A stretch of 60,641 nt of DNA from Enterococcus sp. (GTDB taxonomy: Bacteria; Bacillota; Bacilli; Lactobacillales; Enterococcaceae), in the NCBI RefSeq assembly GCF_022711995.1, contig NZ_JALAHI010000075.1, positions 1 through 60,641 on the forward strand, given 5' to 3'. Of this stretch, positions 31,204 to 41,782 are shown piece after piece. Numbering within the stretch: the first letter of the stretch is position 1; each line of letters begins with the position of its first letter. The position numbers and the translations under genes are program-made. Below the pieces are notes generated by a model. It did no database searches. It was not told where the DNA came from and was given only the letters and a program-made list of their open reading frames with translations.

Positions 31204-31296
31204 ATGAATTGGTTGTGTCAACAATGGATCCATTTTAAAAAAGAGATGCAAGAAGCGTTTGACACTGGAGCAATCGCTACCCATGGGAAGAAATGA
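31204..31296 (+). CDS. Small 30-residue ORF, unknown function
   Basis: The ORF begins MNWLCQQWIHFKKEMQEAF and ends HGKK at TGA. It has a strong AAGGAG 8 nt before ATG, a good promoter 25 nt upstream and a powerful inverted-repeat terminator 31 nt after the stop, so it is a complete minimal transcription unit. The peptide is mixed amphipathic, with no signal peptide and no recognised family. Regulatory peptide, small protein or remnant of a longer gene are all possible. It is too short to prove coding without conservation. Confidence 0.55.
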   Translation: MNWLCQQWIHFKKEMQEAFDTGAIATHGKK

Positions 31297-31326
31297 GCCT
31301 ATTTGGGAATGAATTGATTGAAAATA

Positions 31327-31394
31327 AAAACATACTAAGATTAGAGGGTAGAATCAGCCGTCACTGACTCTACCCTCTAATCTTAGTATGTTTT
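31327..31394. repeat. Palindromic dispersed element, copy 1 (26-bp perfect arms)
   Basis: Arms 31327-31352 and 31369-31394 are perfect inverted complements; each contains CATACTAAGATTAGAGGGTA. The 16-nt loop can pair further (TCAG/CTGA). A and T runs flank it, so it works as a bidirectional terminator between the small ORF and the VOC gene. A second copy with inverted loop lies at 60475-60527. Confidence 0.9.
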
Positions 31395-31395
31395 T

Positions 31396-31767
31396 TTAGT
31401 TTCCGGAAACAGCAAAGTAATTTCCATCTGGATCGGCAAAATTAAAGACCATTTGCTCTTCCATTTGAATCAAGTCGCCAACTTCTACATTGGTAGCTAA
31501 TAATTTCTTATAAAGTGTTGTAATGTCTTCTGAAAAGAACATGATTGATGGTGAGTTCAACGCCACTTCAGGTGAATGTGCTTCAATGAAGCCTTTGTCA
31601 TAAAGAACAAAGCGGGCAGCTGATTCCTTGCTTGGCGCTATTTCCACTACGGAAGTTCCATCTACCGTTTGTTCATCAATGATTTCAAAATCCAATGATT
31701 GCCAAAATGCCACAGATTTAGGCACATCGTCGACATATAGCATAATCTGCATTTGGTTCGTAAACAT
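31396..31767 (-). CDS. VOC (glyoxalase/bleomycin resistance) superfamily protein
   Basis: This 123-residue protein has the two beta-alpha-beta-beta-beta modules of the VOC fold. It opens MFTNQMQIMLYVDDVPKSVA and closes with a metal-region motif FNFADPDGNYFAVSG. VOC proteins include glyoxalases, dioxygenases and drug-binding proteins; the substrate cannot be assigned. I start at ATG 31767, 7 nt after GAGGAG; a longer in-frame reading to 31815 would overlap the DUF1149 gene. The two genes are 22 nt apart and probably co-transcribed. Confidence 0.82.
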   Translation of the reverse strand: MFTNQMQIMLYVDDVPKSVAFWQSLDFEIIDEQTVDGTSVVEIAPSKESAARFVLYDKGFIEAHSPEVALNSPSIMFFSEDITTLYKKLLATNVEVGDLIQMEEQMVFNFADPDGNYFAVSGN

Positions 31768-31789
31768 TTTTTTGCTCCTCTTTGTTTGT

Positions 31790-32200
31790 CTAATCTTGAT
31801 TTTCTGAAGCTTCATCTGAGGTATTGAAGTTCAATTTCAGACCAGGTTTGTCAGTAATGATTTCAGTGACTTCATAGGTTAAACGTTTGATGATATCAAA
31901 TAATGGTTCCACCAATTGATCGGTTTCTGCTTTACTTAAATCTTCCCCTGTACGAACTTGTCGATTCAAGATATGATTGACTTGACCTACCCGACCGGAT
32001 AGCACATATTCAGGAAAAACCAGCTGAAATTCCAAGCGGGCACCAATAATACTATTTTGTTTCATATACTCTTCGTCTTCTACCTTCAATGGCGCAAAGC
32101 CAACATTCAACTTGGTTTCCATTTCTTTGTCTTTGGGCTTCAAATCGAAATGATACGCTTCGACGATTGGTTGTTGTCGTTTGATTTCCACAGTCTTCAC
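31790..32200 (-). CDS. DUF1149 family protein
   Basis: This 136-residue soluble protein matches the lactobacillal/enterococcal DUF1149 family, which resembles SecB-like proteins in fold. Features are the N-terminal VEIKRQQPIVEAYHFDLKP, the central LEFQLVFPEYVLSGRVGQVN and an acidic C-terminal tail. No function is proven. It is followed after 22 nt by the VOC-protein gene. GGAGTG lies about 6 nt before ATG. Confidence 0.8.
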   Translation of the reverse strand: MKTVEIKRQQPIVEAYHFDLKPKDKEMETKLNVGFAPLKVEDEEYMKQNSIIGARLEFQLVFPEYVLSGRVGQVNHILNRQVRTGEDLSKAETDQLVEPLFDIIKRLTYEVTEIITDKPGLKLNFNTSDEASENQD

Positions 32201-32264
32201 ACTCCTTGATTAAAAGTATAGCATAATGCTGACATCCAGCCTACCTTGATTAAACAAATCCAGA

Positions 32265-32380
32265 CAAAAAAGAAGCACCGCCTCGTTGATTTTAGCAATC
32301 AAGATTCCTTAATCGCTGCCGCATCCTTGCTACACGCTGGCTACACGACGAATCTCTTTTACTCAACGAGCTTGTGCTTC
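32265..32380 (-). terminator. Long structured terminator element after the sepM-like gene
   Basis: On the minus strand GAAGCAC + CTCGTTGA (32380-32363) pairs with TCAACGAG + GTGCTTC (32289-32272), then TTTTTT. The 73 nt enclosed hold further stems (GATTC/GAATC; TTGATT gcta AATCAA) and a GTGTAGC direct repeat. This is far larger than an ordinary terminator hairpin. Confidence 0.7.
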
Positions 32381-32402
32381 CGTTTTCTTGGCAATAAATC
32401 CG

Positions 32403-34486
<2,084 letters not shown>

Positions 34487-34592
34487 AAGCGTTCCTCCAA
34501 TGTACCAAAGTTTCTTTTACAAAAATCATTGTTTCCGACAGTCGGCATTTTTTGTGCAACAAAAATGGGTGCGATTGGCACCCTGATTTTCG

Positions 34593-34940
34593 TTATACAT
34601 TTTCTGCCAGTCGAATCGTCGTATTTTTTTCTTCTACATCAAAGCCATCGTCCTTAACTTGATATGCAGCATTGGTACCGATTTTTTCCGCAAAATTCAT
34701 TTCGACATCTGGGCGATACGAAGGTTCCACTTGCCGAACGAAATGAAATTGTTCGATTTTATTTTTTTTCATTTCATAGTCTTCTTCGTTCAAATACATG
34801 ACTACATATTTCATTTTACGTGACACATAATGAACAAATCCGAATCTGCGTAAATTTTTTAGTTGGCGTAAACTGTAGACCCAGACGATCAACCCTCGCC
34901 GTTTTTGGATCTCAAATGTTTCTTTCGTCTCCTCTTGCAT
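34593..34940 (-). CDS. ylbG: YlbG family protein (DUF2129)
   Basis: This 115-residue protein has the YlbG core KRRGLIVWVYSLRQLKNLRR, then VHYVSRKMKYVVMYLNEED and a polar tail of about 25 residues. The function is unknown, but the gene is kept next to ylbF across Firmicutes. I start at ATG 34940, 8 nt after GGAGGA; longer in-frame readings run through ylbF in another frame. The gene begins 29 nt inside the end of ylbF, an overlap that suggests coupled translation. Confidence 0.88.
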   Translation of the reverse strand: MQEETKETFEIQKRRGLIVWVYSLRQLKNLRRFGFVHYVSRKMKYVVMYLNEEDYEMKKNKIEQFHFVRQVEPSYRPDVEMNFAEKIGTNAAYQVKDDGFDVEEKNTTIRLAENV

Positions 34941-35355
34941 GACAACTTCCTCCACATGTTGATTTTGCTTGAAAAAAAGGACTCCCCGCATCCACTTTGA
35001 TTTCTGCGGAGAAACAATCAGCAACTGACACAGTGATCTCATCAAGCAAAGTTTGCAGCTGATTCTCACTGTGTCGAAATTCACCGACAGTCGGATGCAG
35101 ATCCAGCGCCCTTTTTGCTTTGCGTAAAGCGCGCTGCTGCTCTTTATACCCGGGGGCAAAAGTACCGTAAGCAGCAATTTTCTCAAAATCAGCCTTTTTA
35201 TGTACAAATGAATCAATTAATTCCTGTACTTCTTTGTCTTGATACATCACTTCTTTGTTGGTGCAATAAGAGTGAAATAGCTGACAATCCTTGATACGAT
35301 CAACTAATTGTTCAATTTGGTCTTCAATTGCATATAAATGGTCATTATAAATCAT
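34912..35355 (-). CDS. ylbF: YlbF family regulator
   Basis: This 147-residue mostly helical protein of the YlbF/YmcA family has VMYQDKEVQELIDSFVHKK and FAPGYKEQQRALRKAKRALD as family blocks. In Bacillus, YlbF with YmcA and YaaT forms the Y-complex that partners RNase Y and affects mRNA decay and development. A C-terminal Cys-bearing segment (STCGGSCHARG) might bind a metal or cluster. GAGG lies 12 nt before ATG 35355; an ATG nine codons earlier has no site. It overlaps ylbC by 11 nt and ylbG by 29 nt. Confidence 0.85.
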   Translation of the reverse strand: MIYNDHLYAIEDQIEQLVDRIKDCQLFHSYCTNKEVMYQDKEVQELIDSFVHKKADFEKIAAYGTFAPGYKEQQRALRKAKRALDLHPTVGEFRHSENQLQTLLDEITVSVADCFSAEIKVDAGSPFFQAKSTCGGSCHARGDERNI

Positions 35356-36472
35356 CTGATGTGCTATCCTCTGTGTGTTCATTCTCGTCTTCTTGGATTA
35401 AGACTACCATATTTTCTTTAGAAAAAGCAATTCCTATCTTCTGGGTTTGATTGGACAACGCAGGATAGATCGTAGGATCACTGTACCAAGAAAGAATCGT
35501 AAATGTTGGATCATAGACCGGTGCTTCAAAGATCGTTGACGTCGTGTCGATCTCTTTTTCTTTTAGAATGTCTCGCCACTCTTCTGGGGTCAACGTGAAG
35601 TTACTGGTACGCTCTGAAGTTAACGCTTTTTGGTAAGCATGAATCCGTTGTGAGGTTAAATGATCCGAAAGGTTATTCGTAATTTCTTGAACAAGCTCTT
35701 TTGCCTCTTTATGGGTGTCTAATGACATTCCCATACTTTCCAGTCCCTTTTGATTCCGTACCTTTTCGATGATGACAAAGGCCAGTGTTTCTTTTTCAAG
35801 GTCTGCTGTTTCCTGATCTACAGTTTGCGACTCTTGAAACGTCAACAGTTCCCCTTCTGTTAATTGATACGGTGACAATTTCAGCAATGTCGCCTGATCT
35901 AGGTAAGCAACAGCCACTAATTCAGAATTGGTTTGATCAAAAAACAAAACGGCAAAAGTCCCATTATCAAATGCCACTAATGGGCGATAGTTCATATCTT
36001 GTTCCATCAGTTCAAAACTAACCGAGCGATCATTTTGTTTCAATGTGAAATTCGGGTAGATCATCGTGATCTCTGTCAGATCCGTCATAGTCATTCCAAT
36101 TGAAAATGGGGCTAATGAGGCGCCGCCTTGACCAATCACTTTGATGGCTTGAACACTTTCGCCGTCGGTATTGATTTCAAGATATTGCTGGTCATCCAGA
36201 TGATTATACACACGAACTTCAAAATCATATCCTGTACGATAGGTTCTGATTGGAGAGCCAAACTCTTCTTCAAAATCAGAAAGAGATTCACCGATGGCTT
36301 TTGCTAAGCCATCGGCTTTGATAGGTTCATAATTTAAGTTGGTCGGTGCTTTCACCGGATTATCAAGAACAGGTCTTGAATGTGAAACGGGTTGAAAAAA
36401 TACCGGCTGCAAATAGACGAGAACAAGCGCCAAAATAAACATGCAGCAAAATAATACTCCTCTTCGTTTCAT
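35345..36472 (-). CDS. CAP-associated domain protein, YlbC-like
   Basis: This 375-residue extracytoplasmic protein has an N-terminal membrane anchor or signal segment (RRGVLFCCMFILALVLVYLQ). A CAP-associated N-terminal domain follows (about 55-200, SDFEEEFGSPIRTYRTGYDF, VQAIKVIGQGGASLAPFSIG), then a C-terminal region (about 215-345) corresponding to the SCP/CAP domain but poorly conserved. The function is unknown. An upstream TTG at 36478 is in frame, but ATG 36472 is better spaced from the ribosome binding site. It lies between pyc and ylbF, as ylbC does in related genomes. Confidence 0.75.
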   Translation of the reverse strand: MKRRGVLFCCMFILALVLVYLQPVFFQPVSHSRPVLDNPVKAPTNLNYEPIKADGLAKAIGESLSDFEEEFGSPIRTYRTGYDFEVRVYNHLDDQQYLEINTDGESVQAIKVIGQGGASLAPFSIGMTMTDLTEITMIYPNFTLKQNDRSVSFELMEQDMNYRPLVAFDNGTFAVLFFDQTNSELVAVAYLDQATLLKLSPYQLTEGELLTFQESQTVDQETADLEKETLAFVIIEKVRNQKGLESMGMSLDTHKEAKELVQEITNNLSDHLTSQRIHAYQKALTSERTSNFTLTPEEWRDILKEKEIDTTSTIFEAPVYDPTFTILSWYSDPTIYPALSNQTQKIGIAFSKENMVVLIQEDENEHTEDSTSDDL

Positions 36473-36488
36473 CTTCAAGACCTACTTC

Positions 36489-39400
36489 CTACTTCTCTTT
36501 GATTTCGATCAGCAAATCACCAGATTGGATTGCTTCTCCTTCTGTGACATAAATATGTTCTACTACACCTGAAAAACGCGCTTCGATCGCTGTTTCCATC
36601 TTCATTGCTTCCGTCACCAGCACGGTTTGTCCTTTCGCTACGCGATCGCCCTTTTTAACCAAGACTTGTAGGACAGATCCCGACATCGTTGCGCCAATTT
36701 GTTCTTTATTAGTTGGTTCAGCTTTGCGCTTCGTTTGAACCGAACTGATGATTGAATGATCTTTGACTAAGATCTCTCGACGTTGCCCATTCAAGTTAAA
36801 GAATAGGGTCCGATTGCCTTCAATATCTGGTTCGCCGATTTCATCTAAGCGAATGATCAAGATTTTTCCTTTTTCAAGCTCCACGTTGATGGTTTCACCC
36901 AAACGCATGCCGTTAAAGAAGGTTGGCGTATCTAAGACTTTGACATCCGCAAACTGTTCATACGCTTTGCGGTAGTCTAAGAAGACTTGCGGATACATCA
37001 AATAGCTCAAAACTTCTTCTGGTTTTGGTTGATAGCCGATTTTTTCTGCTAATTCAGCTTTGACTTTTTCAAAATCTACCGGTTCAGCAAAGGCTCCAGG
37101 ACGTTCTGTGAACGCCGGACGACCTTTTAGAATGATTCGTTGCAATTCTTTTGGAAACCCACCGACTGGTTGACCTAGTTCACCTTGGAAGAATGTGACC
37201 ACTGATTCTGGGAAACTTAATGTTTCGCCTTTTTCATAGATATCTTGTTCAGATAACCCATTTTGAACCATGAAAAGAGCCATATCCCCAACCACTTTGG
37301 ATGAAGGCGTCACTTTAACGATATCACCAAACATCATGTTGACTTCATGATAGACTTCTTTAATTTCGTCCCATTTTTCGCCAAGTCCCACTGCTTTTGC
37401 TTGTTGCTGCAGATTGGAATATTGACCACCAGGCATTTCGTGTTTGTATACTTCTGTCTGTGGGGCATTCAATCCATTCTCGAAAGGATGATAATACATA
37501 CGAACGTCTTCCCAATAATGGTTCAACTGTTGGATGTTATCGACATTGATCTCTGGACAGCGGGCACCGTTGACTAATGCATAATACAGGCTGCTCATAC
37601 TTGGCTGGCTAGTCGCTCCACTGACAGCAGACATCGCGACATCGACAATATCGACCCCTGCTTTGGTGGCAGCCGAGTAAGTAATAATACCATTTCCACT
37701 TGTGTCATGGGTGTGCAAATGGATCGGTACATCAATGCTGGCTTTCAATTCACTAATCAAACGATACGCCGCTTGTGGTTTCAGCAATCCTGCCATATCT
37801 TTGATCGCAATAATGTGCGCTCCGAGATTTTGTAGTTCTTTGGCCATATTTTTGTAATAGTCGATAGAGTATTTTTGACGGGTAGGATCATTGATATCCC
37901 CTGTATAACAAATTGCAGCTTCCGCAATTTTGCCAGCATCTCGGACCGCTTGAATACTTTTTTCCATTTGCGGAATCCAATTCAAACTATCGAAAATGCG
38001 GAAAACATCAATTCCTTGTGCTGCCGATTCTTTGATGAACTCTTCGAGTACATTGTCGGGATAGTTGGAATACCCCACTGCATTGGAGCCGCGGAATAAC
38101 ATTTGTAATAATGTATTTGGCATTTTCTTACGGAACATTCGCAGACGTTCCCATGGATCTTCTGTTAGGAAGCGGTAAGCGACATCAAAAGTAGCGCCCC
38201 CCCACATTTCGCTGGAGAACAATTGAGGAATCCCCTCTTCTGTCAATGCAGCGATCTTTTTGAAGTCTTGCGTACGTACACGCGTAGCGAGTAAGCTTTG
38301 ATGCGCATCACGGAAAGTCGTATCGGTCAGTAAGACATTCTTTTGCTGATTGATCCAGCGAACGACCCCATCAGCACCTTGTGTATCCAAAATCGTTTTT
38401 GCCGAAACAAAATCAGGCAGTGTTTCGATCTGCTGAGGGATTCTTGGCTCGTTGTAGAATGGTTTTTTCTGCTTTTCAATGCCTGGAAAGCCATTGATAG
38501 TGATTTCACCAATATATTTCATGGTTTTATTGCCACGGTCGCGAATGCGAGGAAACTCAAACAACTCTGGTGTATTATCGATAAAAGTTGTTTTCGCTTC
38601 TCCGGAACGAAATTGTGGATGGGAAACTACATTACGCATAAAGAGAATATTGGTTTTGACCCCACGAACCCGAAATTCTTTCAAGCAACGCATCATTTTT
38701 TGAATTGCTTGATCAAAAGAAGCGGCATGGGTACACACTTTTACCAGCAGTGAATCAAAATAAGGGGTGACCACTGCACCGGCATAGGCATTGCCGACAT
38801 CTAGCCGTACACCAAAGCCACCGGGTGAACGATAGGTATCGATTTTTCCGGTATCAGGCATAAAGTTATTGGCTGGATCTTCCGACGTTACACGACACTG
38901 GATCGCCACTCCTTCAAAATGGATATCCTCTTGTTTAGGAATGCCGATTTCTTTGTGCAAATCTTTCCCTTGGGCAATCAAAAGTTGTGTCGTTACAATA
39001 TCCAAGTTGGTGATCATTTCAGTGATCGTATGTTCCACTTGAACCCGAGGATTCACTTCAATGAAGTAGAAGTTGTCTCCTTCAACTAAAAATTCAACAG
39101 TTCCGGCATTGATATAACCGACATGTTTCATCAGTTGGACCGCAGCCTGACAAATTTTTTCCCGTTGCGCAGCATCCATTGACACGCAAGGGGCCACTTC
39201 TACTACTTTTTGATGGCGTCGTTGCACCGAACAGTCTCTTTCAAATAAATGAACGACATTTCCATGGCTGTCACCTAAAATTTGCACTTCGATATGTTTT
39301 GGGTTACTGATATATTTTTCTACATAGACTTCATCGCTGCCAAATGCCGCTTTTGCTTCACTTTTTGCCCGTTCATAGCCGTCACGAGCCTCTTTTTCAT

Positions 39401-39917
39401 TGTGAGCGACCCGCATGCCGCGGCCGCCTCCACCTAAAGCTGCTTTGATCATCACAGGATACCCATGGGTTTCAGCAAAGAGCAAAACGTCATCAATGGT
39501 GTCGACTGGTCCGTCTGAACCAGGAATGGATTGGATACCGGCTTCGATGGCTGCCGTCTTGGCTTTGATTTTATCGCCAAAAATATCCAGATGGTGTGTT
39601 GAAGGACCAATAAAAATCAAGCCCTCTTCTTCACAGCGTTGCGCAAACGCTAAATTCTCGGATAAAAATCCGTAACCGGGATGAATCGCTTCTGCCCCGG
39701 ATTTTTTCGCGGTGCGAATAATGTCTTCTATATCTAGATAGGCTTCGATAGGGCGCTTGTCTTTACCAACAAGATAGGCTTCATCCGCTTTAAACCGATG
39801 AACGGAATACTCATCTTCGGCAGCATAGATCCCTACTGTTTTGATGCCCAGCTCCGCACAGGCACGGAAAACTCGAATCGCGATTTCTCCACGATTAGCG
39901 ACTAATACTTTTTTCAT
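36489..39917 (-). CDS. pyc: Pyruvate carboxylase
   Basis: This 1142-residue biotin enzyme turns pyruvate, bicarbonate and ATP into oxaloacetate, supplying aspartate-family amino acids. The biotin carboxylase domain (about 1-460) has AALGGGGRGMRV and FIEVNPRVQVEHT. The carboxyltransferase domain (about 530-990) has LLTDTTFRDAHQSLLATR and IAIKDMAGLLKP. The biotinyl domain at the C-terminus carries the lysine of EAMKMET, 36 residues from the end. The length is normal. I start at ATG 39917, 7 nt after GGAG; ATG 39920 is adjacent. It follows ftsW by about 20 nt. Confidence 0.97.
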   Translation of the reverse strand: MKKVLVANRGEIAIRVFRACAELGIKTVGIYAAEDEYSVHRFKADEAYLVGKDKRPIEAYLDIEDIIRTAKKSGAEAIHPGYGFLSENLAFAQRCEEEGLIFIGPSTHHLDIFGDKIKAKTAAIEAGIQSIPGSDGPVDTIDDVLLFAETHGYPVMIKAALGGGGRGMRVAHNEKEARDGYERAKSEAKAAFGSDEVYVEKYISNPKHIEVQILGDSHGNVVHLFERDCSVQRRHQKVVEVAPCVSMDAAQREKICQAAVQLMKHVGYINAGTVEFLVEGDNFYFIEVNPRVQVEHTITEMITNLDIVTTQLLIAQGKDLHKEIGIPKQEDIHFEGVAIQCRVTSEDPANNFMPDTGKIDTYRSPGGFGVRLDVGNAYAGAVVTPYFDSLLVKVCTHAASFDQAIQKMMRCLKEFRVRGVKTNILFMRNVVSHPQFRSGEAKTTFIDNTPELFEFPRIRDRGNKTMKYIGEITINGFPGIEKQKKPFYNEPRIPQQIETLPDFVSAKTILDTQGADGVVRWINQQKNVLLTDTTFRDAHQSLLATRVRTQDFKKIAALTEEGIPQLFSSEMWGGATFDVAYRFLTEDPWERLRMFRKKMPNTLLQMLFRGSNAVGYSNYPDNVLEEFIKESAAQGIDVFRIFDSLNWIPQMEKSIQAVRDAGKIAEAAICYTGDINDPTRQKYSIDYYKNMAKELQNLGAHIIAIKDMAGLLKPQAAYRLISELKASIDVPIHLHTHDTSGNGIITYSAATKAGVDIVDVAMSAVSGATSQPSMSSLYYALVNGARCPEINVDNIQQLNHYWEDVRMYYHPFENGLNAPQTEVYKHEMPGGQYSNLQQQAKAVGLGEKWDEIKEVYHEVNMMFGDIVKVTPSSKVVGDMALFMVQNGLSEQDIYEKGETLSFPESVVTFFQGELGQPVGGFPKELQRIILKGRPAFTERPGAFAEPVDFEKVKAELAEKIGYQPKPEEVLSYLMYPQVFLDYRKAYEQFADVKVLDTPTFFNGMRLGETINVELEKGKILIIRLDEIGEPDIEGNRTLFFNLNGQRREILVKDHSIISSVQTKRKAEPTNKEQIGATMSGSVLQVLVKKGDRVAKGQTVLVTEAMKMETAIEARFSGVVEHIYVTEGEAIQSGDLLIEIKEK

Positions 39918-39938
39918 CATACCACTCCATTCCATTGA

Positions 39939-41102
39939 TCAATAATTCAAACTATATTGTTTCCTCTTTTCTTCTGCACTGATATTCAAAATAAAGCCGA
40001 CACAAATCGACAGCATTAACAAACTTGATCCACCTTGACTCAAAAATGGAAAGGTAATCCCGGTCAACGGAATCAATCCAGTGATCCCGCCTAAATTGAT
40101 AAAAATCTGTGACATGAACAATGTCCCGATCCCGATGCACATCATCGAGTTAAAAGAATCTCTTGAGCGAATCCCAATCAAGAACATTCTGCCTACCATA
40201 TAAAAAAGAATTCCTAATAAAATGATTGAAGGAATCAAACCAAGTTCTTCCATCACGATCGAAAAAATATAATCGGTATGCGCTTCTTTCAAGAAGCCCC
40301 GCTTTTGAATACTATTTCCTAATCCGCGGCCAAATAACCCACCATTAAACATGGCGTAATAGCCATTGACCATTTGATGCCCTTTATCAAATTCATCGGC
40401 AAAAGGATTCGTGAAAATAGCAAAACGATTGTAGATATATTCAGGCAGGAATTTCCCTCCCGTCAAATTGACGAGCATCACCGCCAGCGAACCAAAAACG
40501 ACTGTTGCGCCCCCCAATATCAATGTATAGAGATAATTCAATCCACTAGACAGTAAAACGACAAACGCCAGCATGACAATAATCACCGCATTTCCGAAGT
40601 CCGGATAAAAAGCTAGGATTGCTGTATAGGCCAACACGATCAGCATAGGCCGTTGGACAGTGCCACGAAAGTCTTCTTGAATGCCTTCTTGCCGATAGGA
40701 AAATGTCACCGACAAAAACCAAATAATAATAAATTTCAAGTATTCTGCTGGCTGAACGGAAAAACTAGCAATTTTGAGCCAGCCATAAGCCCCATTTCTT
40801 TTTTCAAAGAAAAAGGCAGCGATCAGCAGAAAGAAAATGACGATCATGGCGATTTGGACAAATTTCTTATTACGAAAAACATCTGTCTTCATCTTATACA
40901 TGACCGTGATGATGATCAGACTCAAAACCCAAAAAATGCTTTGATTGATCAAATAGGACAATGAAGTCGACGGTGGATTTGCGGTCATTGCCACATAGGA
41001 GGTTGAACTGTAAACCATCATCAAACCAGTTACGCACAAAATAAGGTAAGGCAATAGAATGCTATAATCTAAAAGGTGTCTTTTTTTAACTTTTTCTGGC
41101 AA
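39939..41102 (-). CDS. ftsW: FtsW-type SEDS peptidoglycan glycosyltransferase
   Basis: This 387-residue membrane protein of the FtsW/RodA/SpoVE family has ten or so helices. It polymerises lipid II at the septum with its partner penicillin-binding protein. Typical stretches are VYSSTSYVAM near residue 30, PDFGNAVIIVMLAF near residue 165, FGRGLGNSIQKRGFL near residue 255 and GGSSLLMLSICVGFILN at the end. The start codon is TTG: AAGGAGG lies 7 nt before TTG CCA GAA. Its place after ylaN and before pyc fits FtsW rather than RodA. Confidence 0.92.
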   Translation of the reverse strand: MPEKVKKRHLLDYSILLPYLILCVTGLMMVYSSTSYVAMTANPPSTSLSYLINQSIFWVLSLIIITVMYKMKTDVFRNKKFVQIAMIVIFFLLIAAFFFEKRNGAYGWLKIASFSVQPAEYLKFIIIWFLSVTFSYRQEGIQEDFRGTVQRPMLIVLAYTAILAFYPDFGNAVIIVMLAFVVLLSSGLNYLYTLILGGATVVFGSLAVMLVNLTGGKFLPEYIYNRFAIFTNPFADEFDKGHQMVNGYYAMFNGGLFGRGLGNSIQKRGFLKEAHTDYIFSIVMEELGLIPSIILLGILFYMVGRMFLIGIRSRDSFNSMMCIGIGTLFMSQIFINLGGITGLIPLTGITFPFLSQGGSSLLMLSICVGFILNISAEEKRKQYSLNY

Positions 41103-41104
41103 GA

Positions 41105-41404
41105 TTATGCCTCCTTGCCAATTTCAGTAGATTTTTTCTCTTCATAGACTTCACTATACAATTGATTTAAGTCTTTTTCCAAATCAGCCATCAATTGTTG
41201 GCCCACTGCATTGTCTACGATGCCCAAGCGTGTTGCAAAGGCAACTTGTCGTGACAAGCCATACATTTGTGTATCAACAACTTCTTCAAATGCTTTACAT
41301 TGAGCAATACACAAACTATTTTCTTGATTGCGAATCAATCGTTTGATTCGTTCGGCATCTTCTAAAAGCAGATTCAATGCCATTTCTGAATCAATATGCC
41401 CCAT
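41105..41404 (-). CDS. ylaN: YlaN family protein (DUF1507)
   Basis: This 99-residue helical cytoplasmic protein matches YlaN: MGHIDSEMALNLLLEDAERI, LIRNQENSLCIAQCKAFEEV and GLSRQVAFATRLGIVDN. In Bacillus and Staphylococcus YlaN has been linked to iron homeostasis through Fur. I start at ATG 41404, after AAATGGGGGAACTAGA, because the family starts there; the longer reading to 41683 has no support. It lies 2 nt before ftsW and heads the operon, with an extended -10 promoter (41441-41433). Confidence 0.9.
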   Translation of the reverse strand: MGHIDSEMALNLLLEDAERIKRLIRNQENSLCIAQCKAFEEVVDTQMYGLSRQVAFATRLGIVDNAVGQQLMADLEKDLNQLYSEVYEEKKSTEIGKEA

Positions 41405-41743
41405 TCTAGTTCCCCCATTTCTTAGTTTCATTATTATAGCATATTCTAAAGCGATTTGGCATAGTAGGATTTCTTTAATCGAAGGACAAATTACGAACAT
41501 AAAAAAAATTCTGCTAGCAAAAGAAATGGATTTTCGACTAATTTTTTTTAAAAAATTGAATTTCATTCGCTTTTTCCTAAAGTTGTTGTGACTATTTCTC
41601 CACATACCTCGTGAAACAAGAGTTAAATGTGAAACATCCCCCTTGTTTCTTTGCTTCTGGAAAAATAGAAAAGATTGATCCAATAGCCTTTACGAAAAAA
41701 ATCATGGCTGATTTGTCCACATCAGCAATTTTTTCACCTTTTC
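41405..41743. other. Non-coding stretch between ylaN and the dgkB terminator
   Basis: It holds the ylaN promoter (minus-strand TGCTATAAT, 41441-41433) and AT-rich sequence without a convincing ORF. A plus-strand hairpin GCTGAT ttgtccac ATCAGC (41707-41726) runs into AATTTTTT, which could end an unannotated plus-strand RNA, but no clear promoter is seen. Confidence 0.4.
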
Positions 41744-41779
41744 AAAAAAGAACAGGAAGCTAGGCTTCTTGTTCTTTTT
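41744..41779. terminator. Bidirectional terminator after dgkB
   Basis: AAAAGAACA GGAAGC and GCTTC TTGTTCTTTTT form an almost perfect stem around a 4-nt loop, with A and T runs on both sides. Confidence 0.85.
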
Positions 41780-41782
41780 GGT

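Noticed and set aside
31327-31394. Insertion sequence terminal repeats
   Set aside because: No transposase ORF or flanking target duplication is present; the element is only 68 bp, so it is recorded as a small dispersed palindrome.
34941-35216. Long N-terminal extension of ylbG
   Set aside because: It is translated from ylbF in the wrong frame; GGAGGA precedes ATG 34940.
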